The position numbers and the translations under genes were made by a program. Positions 1-6,611 of a DNA stretch of 17,827 nt are shown here, piece by piece (position 1 is the stretch's first letter; each line of letters opens with the position of its first letter). The DNA lies in NCBI GenBank assembly GCA_963930325.1, contig CAWVME010000089.1, positions 1-17,827 on the forward strand. Direction: 5' to 3'. Under the pieces are notes generated by a model. The model saw only the letters and a list, made by a program, of their open reading frames with translations. It was not told the origin of the DNA and did not search any database. The stretch comes from CALXJM01 sp963930325. GTDB lineage: Bacteria; Bacillota; Clostridia; TANB77; CAG-508.

Positions 1-1
1 A

Positions 2-511
2 GTAAAATTAAAAATTAAAAAAGAAGATGCTAATAAGGAAAAAGACAATAAAATGCAACAGATAGTAATACAAAATCAGATGTCAGAAGAAGAAAGAAAA
101 AAAATAGATTTTAGAATTTTTATCAACCTATTATTGGCTATTACTACATTTATTTACTTTTTTTTAATCAATTTAGGATACAAAAACATAGCCAGGGAGA
201 ACTTTATATTAGATTTACAGGTTTTTAGCATAACATTATTGACTATAAGTATTGTGCTTTTTGAACAATCTTACAAAAAAGAAGAAGGAAAATTTTGCCT
301 TTATGGAATAGAAATGTTAGTGCTTGCTATAGTTACTTTATTTATGCCGTATATTTATTTTTATAGTGGTACACCGGTTAGAACTATTTGTTCTTCATTA
401 GCTATATTCTTGTCTATTTATTATGTGGGGAAATGTATAGTCATTCAGAACAAAGCAAAAAAGAGACATTTAGATAACTTAAGTGATGTAAAAGAAATTA
501 TAAAAAAATGA
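2..511 (+). CDS. Membrane protein of unknown function, 5' end outside the window
   Basis: I do not recognise this protein. The reading frame is already open at base 2 and runs in frame through the ATG at 53. That ATG has only a weak, distant AAGGA upstream, so the real start probably lies before the window and about 169 codons are visible. The visible part begins with a charged, Lys/Glu-rich stretch. It then has four hydrophobic segments, roughly IFINLLLAITTFIYFFLI, VFSITLLTISIVLF, IEMLVLAIVTLFMPYIYFY and ICSSLAIFLSIYYVG, and ends in a basic cytoplasmic-type tail rich in Lys. The arrangement is that of a small four-helix integral membrane protein. No catalytic motif is visible. The stop codon is built into the terminator hairpin shared with the convergent tmcAL gene. 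Confidence 0.7.
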   Translation, partial: VKLKIKKEDANKEKDNKMQQIVIQNQMSEEERKKIDFRIFINLLLAITTFIYFFLINLGYKNIARENFILDLQVFSITLLTISIVLFEQSYKKEEGKFCLYGIEMLVLAIVTLFMPYIYFYSGTPVRTICSSLAIFLSIYYVGKCIVIQNKAKKRHLDNLSDVKEIIKK

Positions 512-541
512 TAGTTCTTTTTAAAGAATTATCATTTTTTT
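502..541. terminator. Bidirectional intrinsic terminator between convergent genes
   Basis: Arms 509-520 and 523-534 form a 12-bp stem (TGATAGTTCTTT / AAAGAATTATCA, one G-T pair) with a two-base loop. It is followed on the plus strand by seven T (535-541) and preceded by seven A (502-508), which read as a T run on the minus strand. The hairpin contains the stop codons of both flanking genes, so it can end transcription from either side. Confidence 0.85.
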
Positions 542-1756
542 AGTATAATCTAAGTTTGCGTAAGAAATAGAATTTGTAAATCCCAAAGTATAAATGTCAG
601 AAGCTCTATTATCAATAGAGAGCATTTTTTGAAGAGGAAAATGAGCATTGCTGTTTTGAAATCTCTTGAGAGATGTAATGACTGCAAGAGAAGGGTTAGA
701 TTTGCAAATTTGAGACACTAACTTTTGACCTTGAGAATTCATTCCTAAAACGCGAACATATGGAACAACGGTTTTGGAAAATTCTATATCTTTTTTTGTT
801 ATACCTAAGAGTATATAAAGTAAGATACGTTGTAGGCGGGTAAGCGTAAATCTTTTAGATTTACATGATGTAAGCAACATAGAAATTGTATTACAAGAAC
901 CAGAAGCATTTTTTAAAACAATTTCTAATCCTTCTGAAACTTCAGGAATATTTGATATAGCTTCTAAACTCATAGTTCGTAGGGAATATAAAATAATTTT
1001 TTCATATGCTGAGAGTGATAAAACAAAATTTCCGTTTTGCAAGCAGGAACGTAAAACAGAATATGATTTTACAGGCATAATGGAGGAAAGCTTTTCTATG
1101 CAACCGGAAGAAATTAGATGACGAATAGCAGAACTACTTGCAAAGGAGCGATGTATTTCTAAACTATTATAATTAGAAAAAATTCTTGGAATAGTAAAAG
1201 GCTCAATATTGCTAGAAAATTTTTTTAAAGCTTTTAAATATTCAATTCCAAGAATATTATTTGGACTTGATAGAATGTTTCTTATATCTCCTTTTAAATC
1301 TAAATAGGATATAACAGCTCTTTCTCGAGCAACTGGAAACGAAAAACCTTGATTTAGTTCTTGCTTTAATAGTGAGACATATTCAGCAGGTTCATCAAGA
1401 AAAAGAGAAGCAAGAGAATTTAGATTAGATAAATTACCTTCTTCGCTTCCAAATGATAAAACATCAACAATACCAAGTGAATTGGCTAATTTTATGGCAC
1501 CTTCTGCGAAGTTTTCAGCACTAGAGATTCCGTATATAGTGGGTAGTTCTAAGACTAAATCAAAATCATTACAGAGAGCCATCTGAGCTTTAGACCATTT
1601 ATCAATGATAGAAGGTTCGCCACGTTGAGTAAAATTTCCATTCATAATAGCAATAGCATAATTGCAACCAGTTTGCCTTTTAGATTCTGCTACATGATGT
1701 AGGTGACCATTATGAAATGGATTAAATTCTGCAACAACACTTAAAACTTTATTCAT
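521..1756 (-). CDS. tmcAL: tRNA(Met) cytidine acetate ligase (TmcAL, YlbM family)
   Basis: The family makes N4-acetylcytidine at the wobble position of elongator tRNA-Met from acetate and ATP, which sharpens AUG/AUA discrimination. The protein opens with the nucleotidyltransferase signature EFNPFHNGH (HxGH motif). This is followed by IAIMNGNFTQRGEPSIIDKW and a later RSFASSSAIRHLI segment that matches the conserved second nucleotide-binding motif. At 411 aa it has the usual family length. I chose the ATG at 1756: it lies 8 bases after GGAGG, whereas the in-frame ATG five codons upstream (1771) is itself part of that ribosome binding site. It is transcribed divergently from rnhA and ends inside a bidirectional terminator. 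It is a monocistronic housekeeping gene here. Confidence 0.93.
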   Translation of the reverse strand: MNKVLSVVAEFNPFHNGHLHHVAESKRQTGCNYAIAIMNGNFTQRGEPSIIDKWSKAQMALCNDFDLVLELPTIYGISSAENFAEGAIKLANSLGIVDVLSFGSEEGNLSNLNSLASLFLDEPAEYVSLLKQELNQGFSFPVARERAVISYLDLKGDIRNILSSPNNILGIEYLKALKKFSSNIEPFTIPRIFSNYNSLEIHRSFASSSAIRHLISSGCIEKLSSIMPVKSYSVLRSCLQNGNFVLSLSAYEKIILYSLRTMSLEAISNIPEVSEGLEIVLKNASGSCNTISMLLTSCKSKRFTLTRLQRILLYILLGITKKDIEFSKTVVPYVRVLGMNSQGQKLVSQICKSNPSLAVITSLKRFQNSNAHFPLQKMLSIDNRASDIYTLGFTNSISYANLDYTKKMIIL

Positions 1757-1801
1757 ATATGAAACCTCCATTATATTATTGCATTTTATACTAATTTAAG
1801 T

Positions 1802-1830
1802 TTGCAATAATTAAAATCTACTGGTATAAT
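1802..1830 (+). promoter_or_regulatory. Promoter for rnhA
   Basis: TTGCAA (1802-1807), a 17-bp spacer and a perfect TATAAT (1825-1830) form a good housekeeping-sigma promoter. The expected start of transcription is near 1837, giving a leader of about 38 bases to the rnhA start. Confidence 0.75.
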
Positions 1831-1854
1831 ACCATAAAAGGAAAAGAAAAACAA
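1826..1854 (-). promoter_or_regulatory. Promoter for tmcAL
   Basis: Read on the minus strand, TTGTTT (1849-1854) and TATTAT (1826-1831) are separated by exactly 17 bp. The -10 occupies almost the same bases as the -10 of the rnhA promoter on the other strand, in the near-palindrome GGTATAATACC. Confidence 0.5.
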
Positions 1855-1874
1855 CCAAAAGGAGCTTTTAGGAA

Positions 1875-2309
1875 ATGGAAGAAGTTATAATATATACTGA
1901 TGGAGCATGTTCCGGAAACCCAGGACCAGGTGGGTGGGGAGCAATTTTAATGTATAAGGATATAAAAAAAGAAATTTCAGGAGCAAGTAGTAATACCACT
2001 AATAATATTATGGAATTAACGGCAGTCATTGAAGGACTAAAAATGCTAAAAATCCCATGTAATGTAAAAATCTATAGCGATAGTGCATATGTTGTTAATG
2101 CTTTTAACCAAGGTTGGATATATGGCTGGATGAAGAAAAATTGGAAAACTTCTGGAAATGAACAGGTCAAAAATAGAGAACTTTGGGAAGAACTATATGG
2201 TCTTACAAAAAAACATAAAATAGAATTTATTAAAGTAAAAGGACATGCGGATAATCCGTATAATAATAGATGCGATGAAATGGCAAGACAAGCCATAAAA
2301 GAAATTTGA
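1875..2309 (+). CDS. rnhA: Ribonuclease HI
   Basis: This enzyme hydrolyses the RNA strand of RNA-DNA hybrids (R-loops, Okazaki primers) in a metal-dependent reaction in the cytoplasm. The 144-aa protein is the full RNase HI domain. It carries the complete catalytic set: D9 in YTDGACSGNPGPGGWG, E47 in IMELTAV, D69 in YSDSAYV, H124 in VKGHADNPYNNRCDEMAR and D134. The basic, Trp-rich handle region (NQGWIYGWMKKNWKTSG) of the E. coli-type enzymes is also present. The start is the ATG about 10 bases after GGAG at 1861. It is not obviously co-transcribed with the next gene, which has its own promoter. Confidence 0.97.
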   Translation: MEEVIIYTDGACSGNPGPGGWGAILMYKDIKKEISGASSNTTNNIMELTAVIEGLKMLKIPCNVKIYSDSAYVVNAFNQGWIYGWMKKNWKTSGNEQVKNRELWEELYGLTKKHKIEFIKVKGHADNPYNNRCDEMARQAIKEI

Positions 2310-2312
2310 AAT

Positions 2313-2351
2313 ATTACAATTGTATTACAATTTAACTACAAATGTTGTAAT
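2313..2351. promoter_or_regulatory. Tandem TGTAAT half-sites with 11-bp spacing (WalR/OmpR-family-like site)
   Basis: ATTACA occurs at 2313-2318 and 2324-2329 and a one-mismatch copy ACTACA at 2335-2340, all 11 bp apart. On the minus strand this reads TGTAAT-N5-TGTAAT, the form of the known WalR (YycF) box TGTWAH-N5-TGTWAH. A TGTAAT on the plus strand (2346-2351) continues the same 11-bp phase and overlaps the -35 of the next promoter. The assignment to a WalR-like regulator is inferred from the pattern only. Confidence 0.5.
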
Positions 2352-2373
2352 AAGTCTATTTATGAAATATAAT
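2345..2373 (+). promoter_or_regulatory. Promoter for the gene at 2420
   Basis: TTGTAA (2345-2350), 17 bp and TATAAT (2368-2373). The -35 is the last element of the TGTAAT array, so a factor bound there would touch RNA polymerase directly. Confidence 0.65.
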
Positions 2374-2419
2374 AAAATTATAGTAAAAGAGAATATTAAA
2401 ATAAACATGGGGGAGTTAA

Positions 2420-3196
2420 ATGGAAACGGTTGCAGATTTAATTTTAAACCAAGAAAACATAATTAGAAAAATGGAATTGGTATATTATTTGCAAAAAAAG
2501 ACTGGCATATTTTTTGATAAATCTGTTATTTTAAAAACAGAAATTGCAAAAGCTTTTTTAAGTAACTCTAACCTAAAAGGTGTAGATAGAAACCTAATAT
2601 TAACAGCTTCTTTGCTTTATGCATGCAGAAAATCAAAAGGAGCACAAACCATGCAGAAAATACAATCATATGCTAGAGAAAGTGCAATGTTTTTACAAGA
2701 GCTTGGTTTTGACGAAAACTTTTGTAATACTTGCCAAATGCATAATCGATATGGAAATATCTTGCCAAGAAATAAAGAAGGAGATATTTTAGAGTTGACA
2801 GAACAATTAGGAGGAATGATATTAGACAGATCTGACAGACAAGGGTATCAGCTTCCAAAAGCATTAATTTTATTAAAGAAAAACTTGCAAGGGAAAAAAA
2901 ATCAGTATTTAGAAATATTTGAAGATTTTGTATGGAAAACAGAATGTTTACATGAAAAAAGAGAAGATAGAGCTCTGAACGAAAAAGATATAGGATTGAT
3001 TGGAAGTGCAGAAACAGGACTTAGAGTGCTAAATAAATTTGATGATGATGACATTCGAGGAAGTCTGATTTATGTACAAGATTGGGAGTTTCGTAACGGA
3101 TTAAGACAAAAAGAAGAACCAAAGTGTATTATTGGAATGGATAAAGTGCCAGATATGTTACAAAAAAATATAAGAGGAGAAAAGCAAACAAAGTGA
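2420..3196 (+). CDS. Unrecognised protein, possibly a degenerate HD/HD-GYP-type domain
   Basis: I do not recognise this 258-aa protein with certainty. Its first 150 residues follow the layout of an HD-superfamily domain. There is a helix at the place of the first histidine (KSVILKTEIAKAFL), then LILTASLLYACRKS where HD proteins have an ALLHDIGK-like motif, then LQELGF...MHNRYGN resembling the second HH region. After that comes DILELTEQLGGMILDRSDRQ, which resembles the ADVYDALTSDRPYR stretch of HD-GYP enzymes. The metal-binding H and D residues are missing, so it would be catalytically dead. The C-terminal 90 residues are acidic/basic and unassigned. It has no signal peptide or membrane segment. 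The start follows GGGGGAG by 4 bases. The likeness to HD is an inference from pattern, not a search result. Confidence 0.6.
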   Translation: METVADLILNQENIIRKMELVYYLQKKTGIFFDKSVILKTEIAKAFLSNSNLKGVDRNLILTASLLYACRKSKGAQTMQKIQSYARESAMFLQELGFDENFCNTCQMHNRYGNILPRNKEGDILELTEQLGGMILDRSDRQGYQLPKALILLKKNLQGKKNQYLEIFEDFVWKTECLHEKREDRALNEKDIGLIGSAETGLRVLNKFDDDDIRGSLIYVQDWEFRNGLRQKEEPKCIIGMDKVPDMLQKNIRGEKQTK

Positions 3197-3246
3197 GTAA
3201 AATCTTTAAAATTAATATATCAAGTGAGAAAACAGTGCATAAAACT

Positions 3247-3273
3247 TTTAAGGAGGATAAATGCCTCCTTAAA
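3247..3273 (+). terminator. Strong hairpin downstream of the 2420 gene, probable 3' end
   Basis: TTTAAGGAGG (3247-3256) and CCTCCTTAAA (3264-3273) form a perfect 10-bp stem with a 7-base loop. Outer bases around TGCATAAA and TTTATAATGCA extend it imperfectly. There is no T run behind it, so as an intrinsic terminator it is not canonical. The stem contains a Shine-Dalgarno sequence paired with its complement, and the loop holds an ATG. Confidence 0.4.
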
Positions 3274-3386
3274 CTATATTTATAATGCATAAAGAATTAA
3301 AGTTCCTGAAATTTAAATAATAAGATATATTAAAAAATAAACAAAGCAAAAAACATAAAAAATTATATTTTTTGTAAAAGTTGAAG

Positions 3387-3392
3387 TATAAT
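3387..3392 (+). promoter_or_regulatory. Possible -10 element for endoQ
   Basis: A perfect TATAAT lies 20 bases before the ATG of the endoQ gene, just ahead of AAGGAGGG (3401-3408). No convincing -35 is found at the right distance (TTATAT or TATATT only). The leader would be very short. It is a weak call. Confidence 0.25.
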
Positions 3393-3412
3393 AAATTTCT
3401 AAGGAGGGAAAA

Positions 3413-4606
3413 ATGTACGAAATTTTTGCAGATTTGCATGTACACATAGGAAGAAGCAAGAATAATAAACCAATAAAAATAACGGCTGCAAAATCACTTA
3501 ATTTTGAAAATATTGCGAAAGAATGTGCTGAAAGAAAAGGAATCCAAATGGTTGGAATTATTGATTGCGCCTCACCATATGTAATAGAGGACATAGAAAA
3601 TTTTTTACAAACAGGAGAGGCTTATGAGGTGGAAAAAGGGGGGATTATATACAAAAATCAAGTATGCATTATTTTAGGAAGCGAAATAGAAACGGCAGAA
3701 ATAACGGAAGAAGGAAAAAATGGTAGTGCGCATAATTTATGTTTTTTTCCAAAACTACAAGATATAAAAAATTTTTCTGATTGCATGAAAAAATATATTA
3801 ATAATATAACACTTAGTTCTCAAAGGGCATCTATTTCCGCATATCAGCTAATTGATATTGTGAAAGAAAACAATGGTGTTTTAATTCCAGCACATTGTTT
3901 CACTCCACATAAAAGCTTTTATGGAAATTGTACGGAACGATTAGAAAGAATTTTTAAAGAAAAATATGGGCAAATACCATCTATTGAATTAGGATTAAGT
4001 TCTGATACATATTTAGCGGATGAAATATCTGAATTAGAACAAAAAACTTTTATTACAAATTCAGATGCTCATTCATTACCTAAAATAGGAAGAGAATATA
4101 ATAAAATATTAGTAGAAGAAATAAATTATGAAGAACTGCTTTTAGCCTTAGAAAACAAAAAAGGAAGAAAGATAATAGCTAATTACGGATTAGACCCCAA
4201 ACTTGGTAAATATCATAGAACTTATTGTGAAAAATGCCAAAAAAATGTAGAAGGAGATGCACCAACCATAAAATGTAAAGATTGTGATAGCTCAAATATA
4301 ACAATGGGAGTATTAGACAGAATAGAAATAATAAAGGACAAAGAAAAAACTAGTAGTCCAAGTTATAGACCATCATATATTTACCAGACACCATTAAGCT
4401 TTATCCCGGGATTAGGAAGGAAAAACATAGAAAAATTGTTACAAAATTTTGGGACGGAAATGAATGTATTACATAAGGTTACAGAAGACGATATAGAAGC
4501 AGTTATTGGAACAAAAAATGCTCATAATATTATACTTGCTAAAGAGGGAAAGTTAAATATTCAAGCGGGTGGAGGAGGCATATATGGAAAAATAACAGCA
4601 AATTAA
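3413..4606 (+). CDS. Endonuclease Q family protein (PHP nuclease with zinc finger, YqxK-like)
   Basis: EndoQ enzymes cut DNA 5' of deaminated bases (hypoxanthine, uracil, xanthine) and abasic sites. Residues 1-235 form a PHP phosphoesterase domain with its metal ligands: DLHVH (D7, H9, H11), GSEIE (E91), SAHNLCFF (H107), PAHCFTPH (H161) and NSDAH (D218, H220). A four-cysteine zinc site follows (YCEKC, C272/C275; CKDC, C288/C291). The C-terminal part has a helix-hairpin-helix-like segment, FIPGLGRKNIEKLLQNFG, and a glycine-rich tail. The 397-aa length and domain order fit the family. AAGGAGGG sits 4 bases before the ATG. The next gene is spoIIM, as I recall for the related yqxK region of B. 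subtilis. Biochemical specificity in this organism is inferred. Confidence 0.85.
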   Translation: MYEIFADLHVHIGRSKNNKPIKITAAKSLNFENIAKECAERKGIQMVGIIDCASPYVIEDIENFLQTGEAYEVEKGGIIYKNQVCIILGSEIETAEITEEGKNGSAHNLCFFPKLQDIKNFSDCMKKYINNITLSSQRASISAYQLIDIVKENNGVLIPAHCFTPHKSFYGNCTERLERIFKEKYGQIPSIELGLSSDTYLADEISELEQKTFITNSDAHSLPKIGREYNKILVEEINYEELLLALENKKGRKIIANYGLDPKLGKYHRTYCEKCQKNVEGDAPTIKCKDCDSSNITMGVLDRIEIIKDKEKTSSPSYRPSYIYQTPLSFIPGLGRKNIEKLLQNFGTEMNVLHKVTEDDIEAVIGTKNAHNIILAKEGKLNIQAGGGGIYGKITAN

Positions 4607-4615
4607 AAAACAAGG

Positions 4616-4643
4616 TTCTATTTTGGAATTTATTACATACACA
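4616..4643 (+). promoter_or_regulatory. Possible sigma-E (sporulation) promoter for spoIIM
   Basis: TTCTATT (4616-4622, five of seven bases of the sigma-E -35 consensus) is followed after 13 bp by CATACACA (4636-4643), which matches the sigma-E -10 CATACAMT in seven of eight positions. spoIIM of B. subtilis is sigma-E dependent, so the position is biologically sensible. The -35 is weak. Confidence 0.35.
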
Positions 4644-4694
4644 TTATGTAGAAACTTAAATAAAAAGATTACTAAAACAAAAGTGGAGGTAAGA

Positions 4695-5324
4695 ATGCCA
4701 AAGAATAGAACAGCAACAAAAGACATATTTGTAAACTATATAAAAAACAATCAAAAAGAATTTATATCAGTCATTATTTTATTTTTTATTGGTTTAATTT
4801 TAGGAATTTTATGTATTAACAATACTTCTGAGATTCAAAAAACAGAAATTACAAATTATGTTCAAAATTTCATAACAGAATTAAAAGAAAATGGAAATAT
4901 TGATAGACTAAGTTTAATTAAAAACTCGATTCAAAAAAATTTCATTACTACTATTCTACTTTGGTTTGTCGGATTGGCAGTTATAAGTATTCCTCTAGTG
5001 TATCTATTTATAGCTTTTCGAGGATTTTGCTTAGGATATACTATTGCAGGCATAGTGGCCACATTAGGAAATTGGCAAGGAATTTTATTTGTTGCAAGTG
5101 GAATTTTATTACAAAATATGATTTTTATTCCTTGTTTATTGGCTTTAGGAGTAAGTGGAATTAAACTATATAAATGTATAAAGCAAAAAAGCGGAAACAT
5201 AAAAGCAGAAATATGCAGGCATAGTTTTTTTTCTTTATTCATGTTTCTTGTGTTAATTATAGCTTCTTTTATAGAAACTTACATATCTAGTCAGTTATTA
5301 GTGCAGTATATAAAATATTTATAA
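4695..5324 (+). CDS. spoIIM: Stage II sporulation protein M
   Basis: SpoIIM anchors the SpoIID-SpoIIP peptidoglycan-degrading machine in the septal membrane and is needed for mother-cell engulfment of the forespore. The 209-aa protein is hydrophobic with about five membrane segments. One lies near residue 30-50 (FISVIILFFIGLILGILCIN), a pair is around FITTILLWFVGLAVISIPLVYLFIAFRGFCLGYTIAG, one is ILFVASGILLQNMIFIPCLL and one is at the C-terminus. The RGF(C)LGYTIA stretch and NxxFIP-type motif are typical of the SpoIIM family. I chose the ATG at 4695 because GGAGG lies 6 bases before it. The in-frame ATG at 4623 has no ribosome binding site and would add an unrelated basic leader. It sits between endoQ and xerD. 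Confidence 0.88.
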   Translation: MPKNRTATKDIFVNYIKNNQKEFISVIILFFIGLILGILCINNTSEIQKTEITNYVQNFITELKENGNIDRLSLIKNSIQKNFITTILLWFVGLAVISIPLVYLFIAFRGFCLGYTIAGIVATLGNWQGILFVASGILLQNMIFIPCLLALGVSGIKLYKCIKQKSGNIKAEICRHSFFSLFMFLVLIIASFIETYISSQLLVQYIKYL

Positions 5325-5507
5325 AAAATCTAAAAAACTCTTTACATTTTAAAAACGATTTGATATAAATATATTGATTTATGTAAATTATTTTTACCTA
5401 ATATATTAGATAAAAAATAGTGACTGAATAAATGACAATAAACGAAATTATAAGGTTTGGCATAGTCCTTAAAATTATGCAAAAATTTATAATAAGGGGA
5501 ACTAAAA

Positions 5508-6389
5508 ATGGAAAAACAAATTAAACTTTTTTTGGAATTTTTAAAAAATGATAAAAGGCTATCAGAAAATACACTACAATCTTATCGTAGAGATATTACA
5601 CAATTTGAAAGTTATATAAATCAAAATAATATGGACTATTTAAAAGTAACAGAGGATGATGTTAGAAAATATCTAGAAAATTTAAATAATATGAATAAAA
5701 AAACATCTACCGTATCTAGAAATTTAGCATCAATTCGTTCATACTATCAATTTTTAATGAGAACCAAAAAAGTATCAGAAGACCCAACGGAGAAAATTAG
5801 CTCACCTAAAATAGAAAAAAAAGCACCAAGTATTTTATCCTCACAAGAAATAGAGTTATTATTAGAGCAACCTAATAATATAGATTTAAAAGGAATTCGT
5901 GATAAAGCGATGCTAGAATTCGCATATGCAACAGGAATGAGGGTAACAGAAATTATTTCTTTGAATATTGATGATGTAAACTTAGAAGAAGGGTATGTGA
6001 CATGCAAATCTACTTCAAAACAAAGGAGCATTCCATTAGGATCTCTATCTTTAGTTGCTTTAAAAGAATATATTGAAAAAGCAAGACCAGTAATCATTAA
6101 AGATGATAAAACCAAATCTTTATTTGTTAACATTAATGGAAAAAGATTAACAAGGCAAGGATTTTGGAAAATAGTGAAATATTATAAAGAACAAGCTCAC
6201 ATTACAAAAGAAATAACACCACATGTGCTTAGACATTCTTTTGCAACTCATTTATTACAAAATGGCGCAGATTTAAAGTCAATTCAAACTATGCTTGGAC
6301 ATTCAGACATATCTTCTACACAAGTATATATGCAATTTCAAGATGAAGGAATTAAGAACATATATAGAAAAGCTCATCCAAGAGCATAA
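5508..6389 (+). CDS. xerD: Site-specific tyrosine recombinase XerD
   Basis: XerC/XerD-type recombinases resolve chromosome dimers at dif. The 293-aa protein has the N-terminal SAM-like core-binding domain (about residues 1-85, with SENTLQSYRRDI) and the catalytic domain with all six active-site residues: R145 in ATGMRVTE, K171 in the beta-hairpin, H239 and R242 in PHVLRHSFATHLL, H265 in LGHSDISSTQ and the nucleophile Y274 in VYMQF. The K171 hairpin reads CKSTSKQRSIP rather than the common GKGxKxRxVP. Length and position beside spoIIM favour the chromosomal XerD rather than a phage integrase. AAGGGG lies before the ATG. The 183 bases upstream are AT-rich with no promoter I would defend. A strong hairpin follows the gene. 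Confidence 0.92.
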   Translation: MEKQIKLFLEFLKNDKRLSENTLQSYRRDITQFESYINQNNMDYLKVTEDDVRKYLENLNNMNKKTSTVSRNLASIRSYYQFLMRTKKVSEDPTEKISSPKIEKKAPSILSSQEIELLLEQPNNIDLKGIRDKAMLEFAYATGMRVTEIISLNIDDVNLEEGYVTCKSTSKQRSIPLGSLSLVALKEYIEKARPVIIKDDKTKSLFVNINGKRLTRQGFWKIVKYYKEQAHITKEITPHVLRHSFATHLLQNGADLKSIQTMLGHSDISSTQVYMQFQDEGIKNIYRKAHPRA

Positions 6390-6414
6390 GATTTATTATT
6401 GTGTAAAAGAGCAA

Positions 6415-6454
6415 AAAGGCTATATTATTCAAAACCTTGAATAATATAGCCTTT
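6415..6454 (+). terminator. Terminator after xerD
   Basis: A perfect 18-bp stem (6415-6432 with 6437-6454) closes on a four-base loop AACC, followed by ATTTTAGTTT. The T run is interrupted, but the stem is long and an A run (6413-6417) precedes it. Confidence 0.8.
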
Positions 6455-6503
6455 ATTTTAGTTTAATAAGATTTCTTTATTTTACGTTTTTTCTATTTTT
6501 CTC

Positions 6504-6532
6504 TTGACAGTTTACAATAATAAAGATACAAT
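6504..6532 (+). promoter_or_regulatory. Strong promoter for rny
   Basis: Perfect TTGACA (6504-6509), 17-bp spacer and TACAAT (6527-6532). Transcription would start near 6539, leaving an untranslated leader of about 73 bases with no obvious hairpin. Confidence 0.85.
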
Positions 6533-6611
6533 ATTATAGTAAGTTAAATTATAATCTAAAATAGTTATATTTATCTGTACATTGAAAATTTAATTAGAAG
6601 AGGTGGATAAA

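Noticed and set aside
1757..1771. Upstream ATG as tmcAL start
   Set aside because: It is part of the GGAGG ribosome binding site used by the ATG at 1756.
4623..4694. Upstream ATG as spoIIM start
   Set aside because: No ribosome binding site, and GGAGG lies directly before the ATG at 4695.
5488..5493. TATAAT just before the xerD ribosome binding site as a -10
   Set aside because: Transcription would start in or after the ribosome binding site, and no -35 is at the right distance.
6603..6605. GTG as rny start
   Set aside because: It lies inside the GAGGTGG ribosome binding site; the ATG at 6612 fits the family start.
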